A stretch of DNA of 64,000 bases from Uranotaenia lowii (Eukaryota > Arthropoda > Insecta > Diptera > Culicidae). Under the pieces are notes generated by a model. It made no database searches. It worked only from the letters and a program-made list of their open reading frames with translations, and was not told where the DNA came from. Position 1 is the first letter of the stretch, and each line of letters opens with the position of its first letter. A program made the translations under genes and the position numbers. Shown in pieces: positions 48,100-58,577 of the stretch. The stretch lies in assembly GCF_029784155.1 (NCBI RefSeq), contig NC_073692.1, forward strand, positions 365,037,160-365,101,159. The letters run 5' to 3'.

Positions 48100-49640
48100 A
48101 CCCATGTACCATGATTTTTATTCAAAATTTGATAATCATTAAAATTAAATTAAGAGTTGGCGTTTTGAGGAAATTGGCTTTAAATAAATCTATCCGTATT
48201 CCTGTGGCTTTGTTCATATATCGTTCCTTTTTTATATTCATTAAGCTTTTAAACACCAAATAAAATTTACTTAAGAGTTTTGTTTAAAAATCGATCAAAC
48301 GTCAAAACAATTTAAAACGGTAAGCAAATTCATCGTAAACAGGCAACCAACCTACAGCTGCCGGCTCGACAAAAACTATGTTGTCAAAGTCGATGAACGG
48401 CCAAAAGTTCACGGGACAAAATCCTCAAGCTGCATGCCTCCCCAAGATCCCCCTAATGGGGCGCAAAGAAACATGGACAATGGAGATGAGTTCCGAAATC
48501 ACTGCAAAGCTCGTAAATGTGATAGAGAAACTTGAAGCAAAAAAAAAAAAAACAATCTCCAATAAACGACTGCTCAAACGACCGAATCCTGAAGATAATG
48601 TTTTGTATGAACAACAATTTTGTTGCTCCCGTTTGTTTTTTCATGCTCCATTTTCCCCGCTCTTTGCTTCTCTTTTGCTTCTGCTCCTTATTTTGGGGAG
48701 TCCATTTTCCCCAACCGATTTGGGACCTTATTGTTTGCCAATAATACTTGAAAGTTGGCGATTAAGTCAAAAAGGAAGGGGGAAAAGACCCTTGTGTTCG
48801 ATTACCGATTATGCAGTTTGGACGAACTTTTTTTCGCTGTTTCGTTATTTCATTTGTAAGTTTAAAACGGTTAGTCCAGTCTGGTTGTTTGGAGTCTTGT
48901 TTTTTTTGACTCACATCTTTTTTTGTGTGCCAAAGACACCGGTAACAAGCAATTTAACAACTACCGGCTGTGATCTCTTAGTTTTGTGTTCCAGTTTTTT
49001 GTGTGCTGATGTTGCTCCTTTTTTCATGAAGCTGAAGGAACACGCCTGTGAGCTTCTATGTTGTCTGAAAAGTTTTCCAGTACACTCTTAAACCCAATCA
49101 TCATTAAAAATGTTGGCGAAAAAAATAATAATTATTCAATAAAGTTTTTATACCCGTATTATAAAGATCTCGACTGTTTCTTGTCAGAATCGAAAAACGG
49201 TGTTTAATCTAATTAATGCTCTAAGTGAGTAATTCACCGGAAGCGTGTAGAAAGCGCAATCTTCAATGCACCGGTGAATGACATCGTTTATCCGGCCGGA
49301 ATAATGTCCGGAGGCTGTACGAAAGCAGACAAAGCCAACACGGACGATCGGCGAACTTTCGTTGATACCTGCCGATTGGCGAGGGCAGAACAAAAAACTT
49401 ACAAATTCAAACAAAGGATTACAAAACTTTCGTGCTGTGCTGGAGACGAATTTGGACTTGCTGAATCAACCTTCCTCCAAGTTTTTTTTTCTTTGTCCCT
49501 ATTCGAACTTTTGACTCTTGGACACTGACTTTGTTTTCTTCACTGTTCGATGCCGTTGACTTTGCAGGACTTAAACACTTTTGATAACGAGTCGAATCGT
49601 CGTATTTGTAGTGGCTTCCCCAAAATTTGAACAAAACGTG
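48100..49640. other. GC-richer island, no gene recognised
   Basis: Contains the longest non-repeat ORF of the window (237 codons, 48378-49091, plus strand). Its product is a mosaic of Lys-rich and Leu/Phe/Ser-rich segments without a recognisable domain. It overlaps other ORFs on both strands and lies in T- and C-rich DNA, so I do not call it a gene. The stretch 49230-49330 is rich in CCGG words. No transposon ends seen. Confidence 0.45.
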
Positions 49641-49919
49641 AGTGATAATGATATTTTAAAAAAAATTGTTAGGAATTCCGTTTATGCAAAATGGTGAAGA
49701 TATCTATTATTATTAATTTTTGGATTTTTATACTTTGAATCGCAAAATAACTCATGAAAATTGCAACTACTATATATCGACGTTAAATATTAAAAGAGTT
49801 AAAGGGTATTCGGATAAAAAAGCAGTCAACTTAAATTCGCCGTGTCCTTTAATCATTAATATCAAAAAACCTGAACATCCCTCATTTTGGCTTTTGAAAT
49901 TAGGTCTTTAGTTTTCAAG

Positions 49920-51479
49920 ATGGCGTCCAAGAGAGAAGAGCTATGAATCAGAACTTTGTACATTGAAAATCCAAACTACACGCACGCAGAAATAGCAAAA
50001 TCGTTGCAGGTGGAAAAATCAACTGTCACAAAAGTATTTAAAGTGTGCGGGAACGTTTTTCAATTACTAGGAAGAAGAGATCAAGAGGAAATCGAAATCC
50101 CGGAGCCGCAGTGACGAACAAAAGAGTGGCTAGCAATTTCAAGCGTAACTTCAATCTCGGCGTTCGAGATGTCGCCATTAAGTTTAAGTTGGGAATATCG
50201 TCTACAACCGTGCATGAAGGTTAAAAACGATCCGAAATATCGACTTATCAGAATCGCAATGAAAAGCAAGGCCTTACGGCAAAAAAAAGTTCTCGGAAGC
50301 TGTCTACGACATTGCTGACATAGTTTGATCGCGTGGTAAATAATAATCGACGGAACCCACGCCAAGGCAAATTTCAGACAGCCTCCGGGACCGAAGTTTT
50401 ATACAGGTGGCAGACAGTTTTAAGCATATTTAACCATCCAAATATGCCAAGAAATATCTCGTTTGGGCAGCTATGTATACATGAGGCTTGTAAAACGACA
50501 TTTTCGTTGCAACCGGGACCGATATACAGGAAATTTATGTGAAAAAGTGTCTTCAAAGCGTTTGCTGCCTTTCCTTAAAAACATGACTTGTCTGAGCTGT
50601 TTTGGCCGGATTTGGCATCCTGCCATTATGAAAAATGTCATGGAGTGGTATGCCGCTAACAAGATTCAGGTTGTGACCATGGATAAGAACCCTCTTAACA
50701 CACCCCAGCATTTTTGTAGGTATATTTCTAAACATCTTTGTTATACGTCTCATATACATTATAGAATAATGGTATGAAACTCGAAAAAACAGCATTTACT
50801 CAACAAGGTGGAGGCAATATTCGTACATATTTTCAACTTCTGGCTAAAACGATAAGAGTTAACGATTTGGGCGATATTCGACACCATAGTAATACATGCT
50901 GAAAGAATGCAAGAGAGCACAAGTTTTTTCTCTTAATGCATGCGAACTGTTGCCTGCGACAATATTTACTGCCTCTGTTATTGGGCGATTCTTGCAAATA
51001 CACCATCTGATTTTTAGCAATCTGGTTGCACTGCTGTTCGCTGAGAGAACAACAAAGCTGTTCTCTCACTTGACCCACGCGGGAGAAAGGAAAGGAACTA
51101 AACCGTCTTCAAAATCTGCAAATATGGCGGATTTTTTATAATATCTGATTCAAACCTTCGAGACTTCGAGTAACGATTTTTACAACCTTTTAGTTGCGTT
51201 AGTTGGAATTACGATTCGAAACAACGTTTTTAATGACTTGAGTTATCATTTTAAGACGATTTTATGTTTGCTGGGACCAGAACTTCTCCCAATCAAAAAA
51301 TATTGGAGATAAGCACAACCGTAAGAAAACTAAAAAAAAAAAACTGTAAGCAGCGAGAAGCAGTTCAAAGCAAATAGGTGTTCTGCGGCAAAAAAGTGGA
51401 TAAGGTGACTGTACAAAATCTGATGGCAGGCGTCAATCGAAAGTTTCACCAATTTGGACTAGGTCGACTGGAATATTAA
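49920..51479 (+). pseudogene. DD37E transposase pseudogene
   Basis: A transposase that would cut and paste its own element at TA sites in the nucleus. Readable pieces in order: start MASKREEL followed at once by a stop; an HTH-like segment IENPNYTHAEIAKSLQ; the first catalytic region, where DDETYVKA has become DGTHAKA; FWPDLASCHY with the second catalytic D (about 50600-50630); MEWYAANKIQVV; NPLNTPQ, broken by the insertion at about 50711; then LLPIKKYW (51288-51311), where the catalytic E of PIEKYW is K; and a C-terminus ending in LEY. At least several frameshifts and stops, so non-functional. Confidence 0.85.
50712..51281. mobile_element. Insertion inside the DD37E pseudogene
   Basis: About 570 bp interrupts the transposase frame between its NTPQ and LLPIKKYW motifs. 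Its ends look like short inverted repeats (CCCAGCATTTTT on the left, AAATGTTTGCTGGG-like on the right). A hairpin GAGAGAACAA...TTGTTCTCTC-like lies at about 51041-51068. No coding function recognised. Confidence 0.5.
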
Positions 51480-51602
51480 CTAAGAATTTTTTTCCGCCTT
51501 TTCTGCAGATTGAACTTAAAAAAAAGATACTTTGATTTTTTCAATTTAAAAATAATCGATTTACACGCAATTTAGTTTGACCACATTTTGACCGAACACC
51601 CT

Positions 51603-52060
51603 TCAAACAATGAGGCTGGTTGTGTGTATTTTAAGTTTGAACTGGTTTATAAAAAACTTAATGGTTTCGAGAAACGAACCACACTAGTCTGCAAATTAAT
51701 GTTTGATAAATGTTATTTAAAAATTCGAGAGTGTTCCCGAATTTTTCAAATTAAATTACCTAGATATTTTTTTTCTACTGAAGATTGTAAGATGATTGGG
51801 ATGTCCATAACAAAAGAGGTTATTCTGTATGTACTCTTAAATTTATTATGATATTTTTTTAAATTTAATTGACACAACTTGAAGCGTCTATTCACGGTGT
51901 CTCTGATGGAACGATTTTATTTATCGAAAATTAGCATCGCTAATTTTTGCACCATTCGAAAGACGGGACTTCCCCCTTTCATTTGAGCCCAAATTTGAAA
52001 TGATCCACCGGGGGGTCTAGAACATTTTATTTTTTTGAAGATTTTTTAACCTTTTTAACG
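51603..52060. other. Unassigned stretch
   Basis: An 87-codon ORF overlaps the element end (51588-51851) and has no motif. Nothing else recognised. Confidence 0.45.
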
Positions 52061-52280
52061 GTTTTTGCCTTTCTTTCAGAAAGGTATAGTTATCGGTCGA
52101 TTTGGGAAATCATTAATTATGGGTCTCAGATATACCTTTATAGGTACCTATCGAATCAGCTCGACGGGTTCAGACGATGTCAGTGTATTTGTATGTATTG
52201 GTGTGATTTTTTTATAAACTTTGTCACTACGTTTTTGCGAAACTGGGAAGTACAATAAAAATGATTTTTGTCTTAAAAAA
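52061..52280 (+). repeat. Dispersed mosquito-type repeat, GCCTTTCTTTCAGAAAGG
   Basis: Begins with the hairpin-forming GCCTTTCTTTCAGAAAGG followed by TATAGTTATCGGTCGATTT, then CCTATCGAATCAGCTCGACG. From memory this order of words is a very common short repeat in culicine mosquito genomes. It has no ORF. It is one of the reasons for assigning the window to a mosquito. Confidence 0.6.
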
Positions 52281-52435
52281 TTTGACTTTTTTCCCTCTTC
52301 AATGTATAAAAGAAAGAAAAAAAAACAAAATAGTTTGAAAAAAAATTTTTCATAGTAATTATCATCAAATCATCACTCCAAAAAACGTGTCAATTTGGCT
52401 TGCTAGCCACAACCAGCAATCACTAAAATGAAGAT

Positions 52436-52463
52436 TATCGTGTATATGACGTCATATACACGA
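52436..52463. promoter_or_regulatory. Perfect 28-bp palindrome with a TGACGTCA (CRE) core
   Basis: ATCGTGTATATGAC is followed directly by its exact reverse complement. The centre TGACGTCA is the consensus binding site of CREB/ATF bZIP proteins. GATGGGCGC follows twice (52461-52469 and 52497-52505). No promoter or gene is recognised beside it, so function is not shown. Confidence 0.6.
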
Positions 52464-52505
52464 TGGGCGCGTTCGCTACACGCTATTCGCTACACGATGG
52501 GCGCA

Positions 52506-53190
52506 CTCCACTCCCACTCATGATGTCTTCATGACGATAAAACGAGCAGTAGAAAAGGGAGTAAGAATTCTTATATCTTAACAATTTTGATTTTTTACCA
52601 GCTCAGTGTTAACCGAACCGGTCTCAAAAATTTGAAGCCGAAGGCCCAAAACCATATTATAATAATATGGAGTTTCATAAAGGGGTACAACCCCGAATTT
52701 GTCATATCAAACCGATGGGTGTAGGGTTCAACACCGCATTTTTCTGCAGCGATGGCTGGCTTCGATACGCCGAAGCAAGCGTGAATCTGTTAGATAATTT
52801 TGTAGTAAGTTTGAAAAAGGGCGAAACTATCAGTTAGCTCGAAAAAAAAAACGCTTTTGAAACTTCGGAACATCTAATCAAATCCTATTTCAAAAATCGA
52901 CGCTATCTATTGGCCCTACCCGGATAAAAAAATCCCATTTTAAATAGGCGTAATTTCGCGTTCAAAAGAAAATGCATCAACAAAAAGTTTCACCCAATTT
53001 AATTTTATCAACTGTTTTAAAGTTTAAAGTGATTTTTTGTACAGACGTGTTAATTTCAAAATGTTGAATTCCCTGGACTTTAAAGTATTTCTGATTTTAA
53101 ACTTAACTAAAAAAAATCGGGTCCAATAGTGAGTTTCAGAATTCAGATTAAAATCCACAAATTCAGATGCAATCCAGCGCTAGACGATTT
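52506..53190. other. Unassigned stretch
   Basis: Short words such as GGTGTAGGGTTCAACACC suggest another repeat, but no boundaries were found. No gene. Confidence 0.4.
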
Positions 53191-53765
53191 TCACAACAAA
53201 TTTACAAAACCGACATAATGGACAAAAATGTCAAAATAGTCAATTACTACAAAAATGACAATTGTTTAAATTTTCTTAAATAACAAAGTGTATCAAATTT
53301 ACATAATTGATAAAATTGATAAAAATTACAAAATAGACAACATTCACAAACTTTAATCAAGTTTTAACAAGCCTGACATATTTCGCAAATATGGGAAAAA
53401 TTGACAAAAATTGACCAAAATTGACCAAATTTGAATTGATTGACATAAAATATAACACTTACAAAATTGACAAAACTGGATAGATAAAATGAATATAAAT
53501 CATAAAACTGAAAAAATTTTCAAAATATGCAAAATTGACAGAATCAATATAGAAAAAAATTAAACAAATTTACCAAACTGACATAATTTACAAACATTTC
53601 AAAATAGTCTATAATTACAAAAATGACATGATTGTTAAAATCATCAAAAATTACAAATTGGACCAAACTTGCATAGTTGAAAAAATTGAAAAAAAATGAC
53701 AACATTCACAAACTTGATAAAATTTACAAACCTGACAAATTTCGCAAATATGGCAAAAAATGTGC
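53191..53765 (+). repeat. Degenerate satellite part of element X, copy C (left)
   Basis: Plus-strand A-rich DNA with many ACAAAATTGACAAA and CAAATATGACAAA words, i.e. diverged TGACAAAAA units without a pure array. TTCACAAACTTGATAAAATTTACAAACCTGACA (about 53704-53736) also appears in a related form at 53342-53376, a direct repeat of about 330-bp period. Confidence 0.7.
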
Positions 53766-53810
53766 CCTTTTCAAAAATCGACCTTACGTTGCGAATCATT
53801 CGTTGGCATA

Positions 53811-54190
53811 CCCAGAATCCCATTATTTTCTTCCAATAAGATTCTATATTTCCTACCCAGAATGAGAGCAGCAGTGGTATAAAGTTTTCAAAAGGGCGTG
53901 CGGCCTAATGATAACAATCAAATTGTCAGCTGGGTGAAAAAGTACCGTTTGAAGACTTACATTTTAAACCTAATTACTTTCAACGCGATTTTCTCGAAAC
54001 AGCTTTCGTCCTTTACAAAAATGAATCAACATAGAAATCAAAGTTATTAGCATACCTATCGGGGGCATTCTTTCTTGTATACCAGTAAGAATGCCCCTGA
54101 AAGGTATGCTAAAATAATTTATACCACTGCTGCTCTCATGCTGGTTAGGGAAAATAGAATCTTATTGGAAATAAAATATTGTGATACTAG
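53811..54190. mobile_element. Foldback MITE inserted in element X copy C
   Basis: 73-bp inverted arms 53811-53883 and 54118-54190 share TTCCAATAAGATTCTAT and ATGAGAGCAGCAGTGGTATA. A second hairpin lies inside the right half (54050-54109: GCATACC...GGTATGC with GCATTCTT...AAGAATGC nested). About 380 bp in all, no ORF. Clear satellite-like DNA resumes at 54320, so this MITE with about 130 bp of downstream DNA interrupts it. Confidence 0.85.
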
Positions 54191-54314
54191 GATCAACTGA
54201 TCTAGCAGTAGCATGTATATTGACAAGTTAAAGTCAAAAATCAAAAATAAATATTTTAAATATTGTCGAGTATAAGTTTTTGCATCATTCAATTTCACTT
54301 GCCGTTCTAAATGT

Positions 54315-54545
54315 TCTAAATGTTGACAAAACTACCCAAGTGGACAAAATGGACAAAATTTACAAAATTTTCAAAATTTACAAAATTCACAAAATTTACA
54401 AAAGTTACTAAGTTTACAAAATTTACAAAATTTACAAAATTTATAAAATTGACAAAATTGACAAAACTAATAGAATTGACAAAATTGACAAAAATGATAA
54501 AATAGACATAATTGACAAAATTGAAAATATTGACATTTCAAAGTT
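54315..54545 (+). repeat. Degenerate satellite part of element X, copy C (right)
   Basis: Near-regular AAATTTACAAAATTTACAAA units on the plus strand. Unlike copies A and B, no strand-switched flank follows. Confidence 0.75.
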
Positions 54546-54649
54546 GTCAAAATGTTTAATATCTATTGTTAAATCGATAGATTATTGTAATCTACATTGA
54601 AGCATCGTATTTTAGTTTAGCAGTTGAAAATTTATTTAAATTTTTTTCC

Positions 54650-55072
54650 ATTTATTCGCTTCCTTTTCTTGAGAGGTTGAATTATTTGAAACACATGGTT
54701 AGGAATCTTTTTTAAAAATTATACCCTTCATTTTTAGACCTCTTCTATTTTATAAATATAAGATCATAATGTCATAGAAACGGGATCATACAAGATATCC
54801 CAGAATTCAATCATTCAAAATTTTTCAAATAGTTTACAATTATGTTATTATTTATGTGAAAATTATAATTATTTCAAAATACCTTCATCCTTTAAAAAAT
54901 TTAGAATCCTAATTTCTTAAATTCATTTAGGATTTACTACGTTCGAAATACTTTAATCATTACTCAGAATTTATAAATCGATCATTTTATTATTTTGTGT
55001 CATGTGTATCCGAATATAATTTTTAGACTGTAAGAAAGGCTACAATCCACTGTTAAGTGTATTAAATCGGGT
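54650..55072 (+). repeat. Conserved right half and terminal motif of element X, copy C
   Basis: GAATTATTTGAAACACATGG (54687 onward) through CACTGTTAAGTGTATTAAAT (about 55046-55065) aligns with copies A and B. After the motif the sequence TCGTACTAATCACTGTGAA resembles one unit of the hairpin array that follows copy B. Confidence 0.8.
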
Positions 55073-55895
55073 TTTTAAAGACAAAATCGTACTAATCACT
55101 GTGAAAACGCTCGTCTTACCTTTAGCGTAAATCCAACATCATATGTCAATAACATGATTTGATAGGAAATTTCCCTGGCTACAATTTTGTAGAAGATATC
55201 AAAGTGATACAAATTTATAGAAAAGAGTTGGCATGCCACAAACAGAGTGATTATTATTTCATTTGAAAAATCTATTAAGCTTCTCACCACTGATTGAACT
55301 AAGACCAGAAAAAGTATCCAACGAGCTTAGTTATTGATTGTAGAGTTTTAAATGTTCAAAACGGTTTATTAACATTACAAATTCAATCTTTTGCATAAAA
55401 TTGATCAGGATTAGCTGAAGTTATGAGCATTTTTGGGGGTTTAAGAGGTTTATTTGATGTGATACTATTATCTGAAAATATTCTCTCAATTTACATTAAG
55501 TTGTCAGATCTGAAGTCCTCAGATTTTTTGCCAATTTTCTACTTCGATTCTATTTCTTAGATAAATTTAAAAAATATGTGTTTTTGCCTGATAGTATGGA
55601 ACACTGCAAATCTTTGTCTGTGGATTTCTGCATTTTTGGCTTTCCCCTGGAATGTTATTGTCTTACTTCTACAAAAAAAAAATTGAATTTGAAATGCGTT
55701 TATTTGAAAGGGAGCCGTGCAGTATTCCGATTTATCACCCTACAAACATCGTATCATGAACAGTATTTAAAGCAGTGGCTTGAAATGCTTAAAATAATTT
55801 TGCTATACATCTCAGATAAGGCACATGTTTAAAATGAAACATTGCTTAATGTATGAAATGAGTAACAATTTTTCAATTGAAGCAGGTGCCATTTT
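55073..55895. other. Unassigned stretch
   Basis: ORFs of 64 and 84 codons without motifs. Nothing else noticed. Confidence 0.5.
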
Positions 55896-55901
55896 TTTTA
55901 C

Positions 55902-55965
55902 GGCAGGAACAAATTTGAAAGCTATCTTTTGTCATTTGGAGTTGAAACATCAGGGGGGGGGAGGT
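55902..55965 (+). mobile_element. GGCCGGAACAAAT element, left-end fragment
   Basis: GGCAGGAACAAATTTGAAAG, then CTTTTGTCATTTGGAGTTG and a G run, follow the left end of the complete copy at 42796-43189. The rest of the element is not recognisable. Confidence 0.65.
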
Positions 55966-56520
55966 GTTTGGTTAGGGGATTTAAAATAAAAATGAATTCA
56001 AATGTTCAATACATTGGAAAAAAAAAGAATTATGAATTATGAATTAAGAAGAAAATTAAGATCAAACATTTAAAAAAAAAATCCTAAACAACAGATGATA
56101 TTACTCCTATCTTCTACAGTTTGGCTAATATTAGCGCAAACATTTGACGTTATCGGATTGCTGTGTCTCTTTCCTTCAAGAAATTTCTTATTTCCCAACT
56201 AGAATAACCTACGATGATGCATTTATTGATTCTTCCTCTTTCCTTCCTCTTTTGTGTGATATCAACATCAAGTTTTTTTTTCATCATATCTTTTTTTTAA
56301 ATTTAGCAACTTTCCGTCTTTTGCTATTTCCAACAGCGTGGAATATCAATTTTCTATGCTTTAAAAACTAGAACGATCCATATACCTGTAGATGATCTAG
56401 AAGCATTTTTGTGAGATGAAAAAACGAAATATTTTTAAAATTAAAGGAAATGATCCATTACTCAAGGAGACTTCATCCTTAAATCAGGGTGCCCTGGCCC
56501 TAGACAAAAAATCTATCATG
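55966..56520. other. Unassigned stretch
   Basis: AT-rich, a 75-codon Phe-rich ORF (56144-56371) without motif. Confidence 0.5.
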
Positions 56521-57805
56521 AAGGTTGATACGGTAAAAATTTGGTAAATGGAAAACGCGTGTAAATCGGTGAAATCGTATATTTAAATAATCAAATTAAA
56601 TTTCTTTTTCAAGTTTAATTAGTATAAAATTTAGGAAAAATATTCAGTTAGGCTTCCGCTTTTCCAAATCTGAATTGCCGGGCCTTACGCTTAACCCCTG
56701 CAATCAGATTTTGTACAGCCATCTTCTTCACCGCAGAAAGCCATTTTGCCTTGAACTGCTGCTCGTCCTAAGCAGTTTTTTTGTTCTTCTTTGGGTTCCG
56801 CTTGACAATTGCCCAGTATTTCTCAATTGGACGGAGCTCTGGCGTGTTGGGAGGGTTCTTGTCCTTGGGAACCACCTGCACGTTGTTGGCGGCGTACCAC
56901 TCCATGGCCTTTTTACCGTAATCGCAAGATGCCAAATCCGGCCAAAACAGTACGGAACAACCGTGTTTCTTCAGGAAAGGCAGCAGACGTTTATTCAAAC
57001 ACTCTTTCACGTAAATTTGTTGGTTGACAGTCCCGGAAGCTATGAAAATGCTGCTTTTCAAGCCACAGGTACAGATGGCTTGCCAAACCAGATATTTATT
57101 CGCGTACTTTGACAGTTTCATGTGCTTGGAAATATCTGCTACCTTTCCCCTTCCTTTTGCCGTCTAAAACTCCTGTCCCGGAAGCTGCTTGTAGTCGGCT
57201 TTGACGTAGGTTTCGTCGTCCAATACCACGCCACTTCGTCAGCATCGTCGTGTACAGCCTCCGGGATCGCGCTTTGGCTCTCGTATTTTGTTTATCATCA
57301 CGATTTGGAGTCACTTCCTTCTTCTAAGTCGATATTTCGGCTCGATTTTTGGCTCGATGCACGGTTGTAGACGATACACCCAGCTTATTTGCGGCATCTG
57401 GGAGAGAGAGGTTAGGGTTTCGCTTGAAACTACCGGCAACTCTCTTTGTTGTCTCAGCGGCTTCAGGTTTTAGATTTCCCCCCGATCCAGACTTTCGGGC
57501 TGTCGACAAACGTTCCCCAAACACTATAATTACATTTGTAACGGTTGATTTGGCAACTTTTTGCGATTTTGCCAGCTTTGCGTGCGAGTAGCTCGGATTT
57601 TCGCGATGCGCGAACAAAATTTTTATACGCTGCTCATCTTCCTTGGACGGCATTTTGACAACTGAAGAGTGAATTCCAAAATCAAAATAGGAGCAACATT
57701 CTACACACAAACACCTACAAAATGAGGGGTGTCAGGTTTTTTAAATGCAAAATTGAAAGAAATTCGTCAAGTTGATATTGACCAAATTTTGACCGTATCA
57801 CCCTT
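56521..57805 (-). mobile_element. DD37E Tc1/mariner (ITmD37E-type) element, near full length
   Basis: About 1,285 bp, the usual size for this superfamily. The left end GGTTGATACGGTAAAAATTT (56523) and right end AAATTTTGACCGTATCACCC (57784) are inverted repeats. The transposase pseudogene lies between them on the minus strand (56648-57653). Exact TA target sites are unclear because the extreme ends have diverged. Confidence 0.88.
56648..57653 (-). pseudogene. DD37E transposase pseudogene, nearly full length
   Basis: About 335 codons from MPSKEDEQRI (57653) to FGKAEA and a TAA (56648-56650), a normal mariner length. In order: an N-terminal paired HTH (HAKLAKSQKVAKSTVTNVI, later LSLPDAANKLGVSSTTVHRA); the first catalytic D in LDDETYVKADYKQLPG (57178-57225); the second D in FWPDLASCDYG; the E in PELRPIEKYW. 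There are 37 residues between the last two, hence DD37E. All three catalytic residues survive, but the frame is broken by stops at 57324-57326, 57164-57166 and 56768-56770 and a frameshift near 57228. It is the youngest-looking of the three copies in the window. Confidence 0.93.
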
Positions 57806-58004
57806 TATACTTGCTGTTGATTGTTTTTCAATTCAACAGTGAATATATCCGAATTTTTTTAAGCATATAGAACATGATATAAAAAAAATCAATAAGCGTC
57901 ACAGATAAAAGTTATAGAATTTTGAAGTCGAATCACGGATGTTTTTTTAGTAAACTTGATCGTAGATCAACAAATCAACAAATCAAATGTCCAAAAGTGA
58001 TTTG

Positions 58005-58225
58005 AACAGACTTAAAATTTTTTTTTTTGTTTCGATTATAGTCGTTTTACCATCTTTATGGCATTCGCGACTTTATCAACGTTACAGTTAGCGGATCGTT
58101 ATTGAATAACTTATCCGGTACAACTGTGTTCGATGTTTACTCTTGGGCTCGAACTCGCGGACATCGGCTCAGGAGACAACAGACTTGCCAACTGAGCTAT
58201 ATCACAAGCCCAACAGACTTAAAAT
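58005..58225 (-). mobile_element. tRNA-derived SINE with perfect 14-bp target duplication
   Basis: The minus-strand head from 58211 reads ATAGCTCAGTTGGCAAG (A box) and CGCGAGTTCGAGCCC (B box), close to a real tRNA. A body follows (AACATCGAACACAGTTGTAC) and then a poly(A) tail (T run 58019-58031). AACAGACTTAAAAT flanks it exactly at 58005-58018 and 58212-58225. Body about 193 bp. The long, exact duplication and intact promoter boxes suggest a recent insertion. Confidence 0.93.
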
Positions 58226-58412
58226 GTTATGAGCTAAGTCTTTAAGTTTTGTTGAATGTCAAAAAAGTGATCAAACTAACATGATAGATGCTAAATAACA
58301 GAAAAGTATTTTGAAATACTTATTATGAGATGGATCGCGTTCGATTTAAAACTGCGATCAGTAGGCGATCAAGGCATGGCCGTAGGTAGGGAGCGGGATT
58401 GGTGGTTAAAAT

Positions 58413-58577
58413 TGTGCAACTTCGATCGCCACACGAGATCACCCACCGGTAGCTAATCCATCACTGAGCCGGTGCTGCGGCTCGGGCGCAAACTATCGTA
58501 TCTCCATGAGGGAGATTCTTATGCCTACCCAGAGAGAATCTGCTTATGCATTCATTCATCCATTGGCGTCCCACACA
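58413..58577 (-). repeat. LTR (3' LTR in the element's orientation)
   Basis: 165 bp, same sequence as 61994-62158. Contains CTCGGGCGCAAACTATCG and ATCTCCATGAGGGAGAT, the latter a short hairpin. Confidence 0.95.

Larger units (their letters stand above)
49801..51602 (+). mobile_element. DD37E Tc1/mariner (ITmD37E-type) element, decayed copy with insertion
   Basis: The left end AAAGGGTATTCGGATAAAAA and right end TTTTGACCGAACACCCTT are imperfect inverted repeats related to those of the copy at 56521-57805. The transposase pseudogene (49920-51479) lies between them and is split by about 570 bp of unrelated DNA (50712-51281). Confidence 0.8.

Noticed and set aside
48378..49091. 237-codon ORF as a host gene
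   Set aside because: No recognisable domain, biased low-complexity composition, overlapping ORFs on both strands and no supporting signals.
58137..58211. Functional tRNA gene on the minus strand
   Set aside because: A and B boxes are good but the stems do not pair as a tRNA. The sequence continues into a SINE body with poly(A) tail and target duplication.
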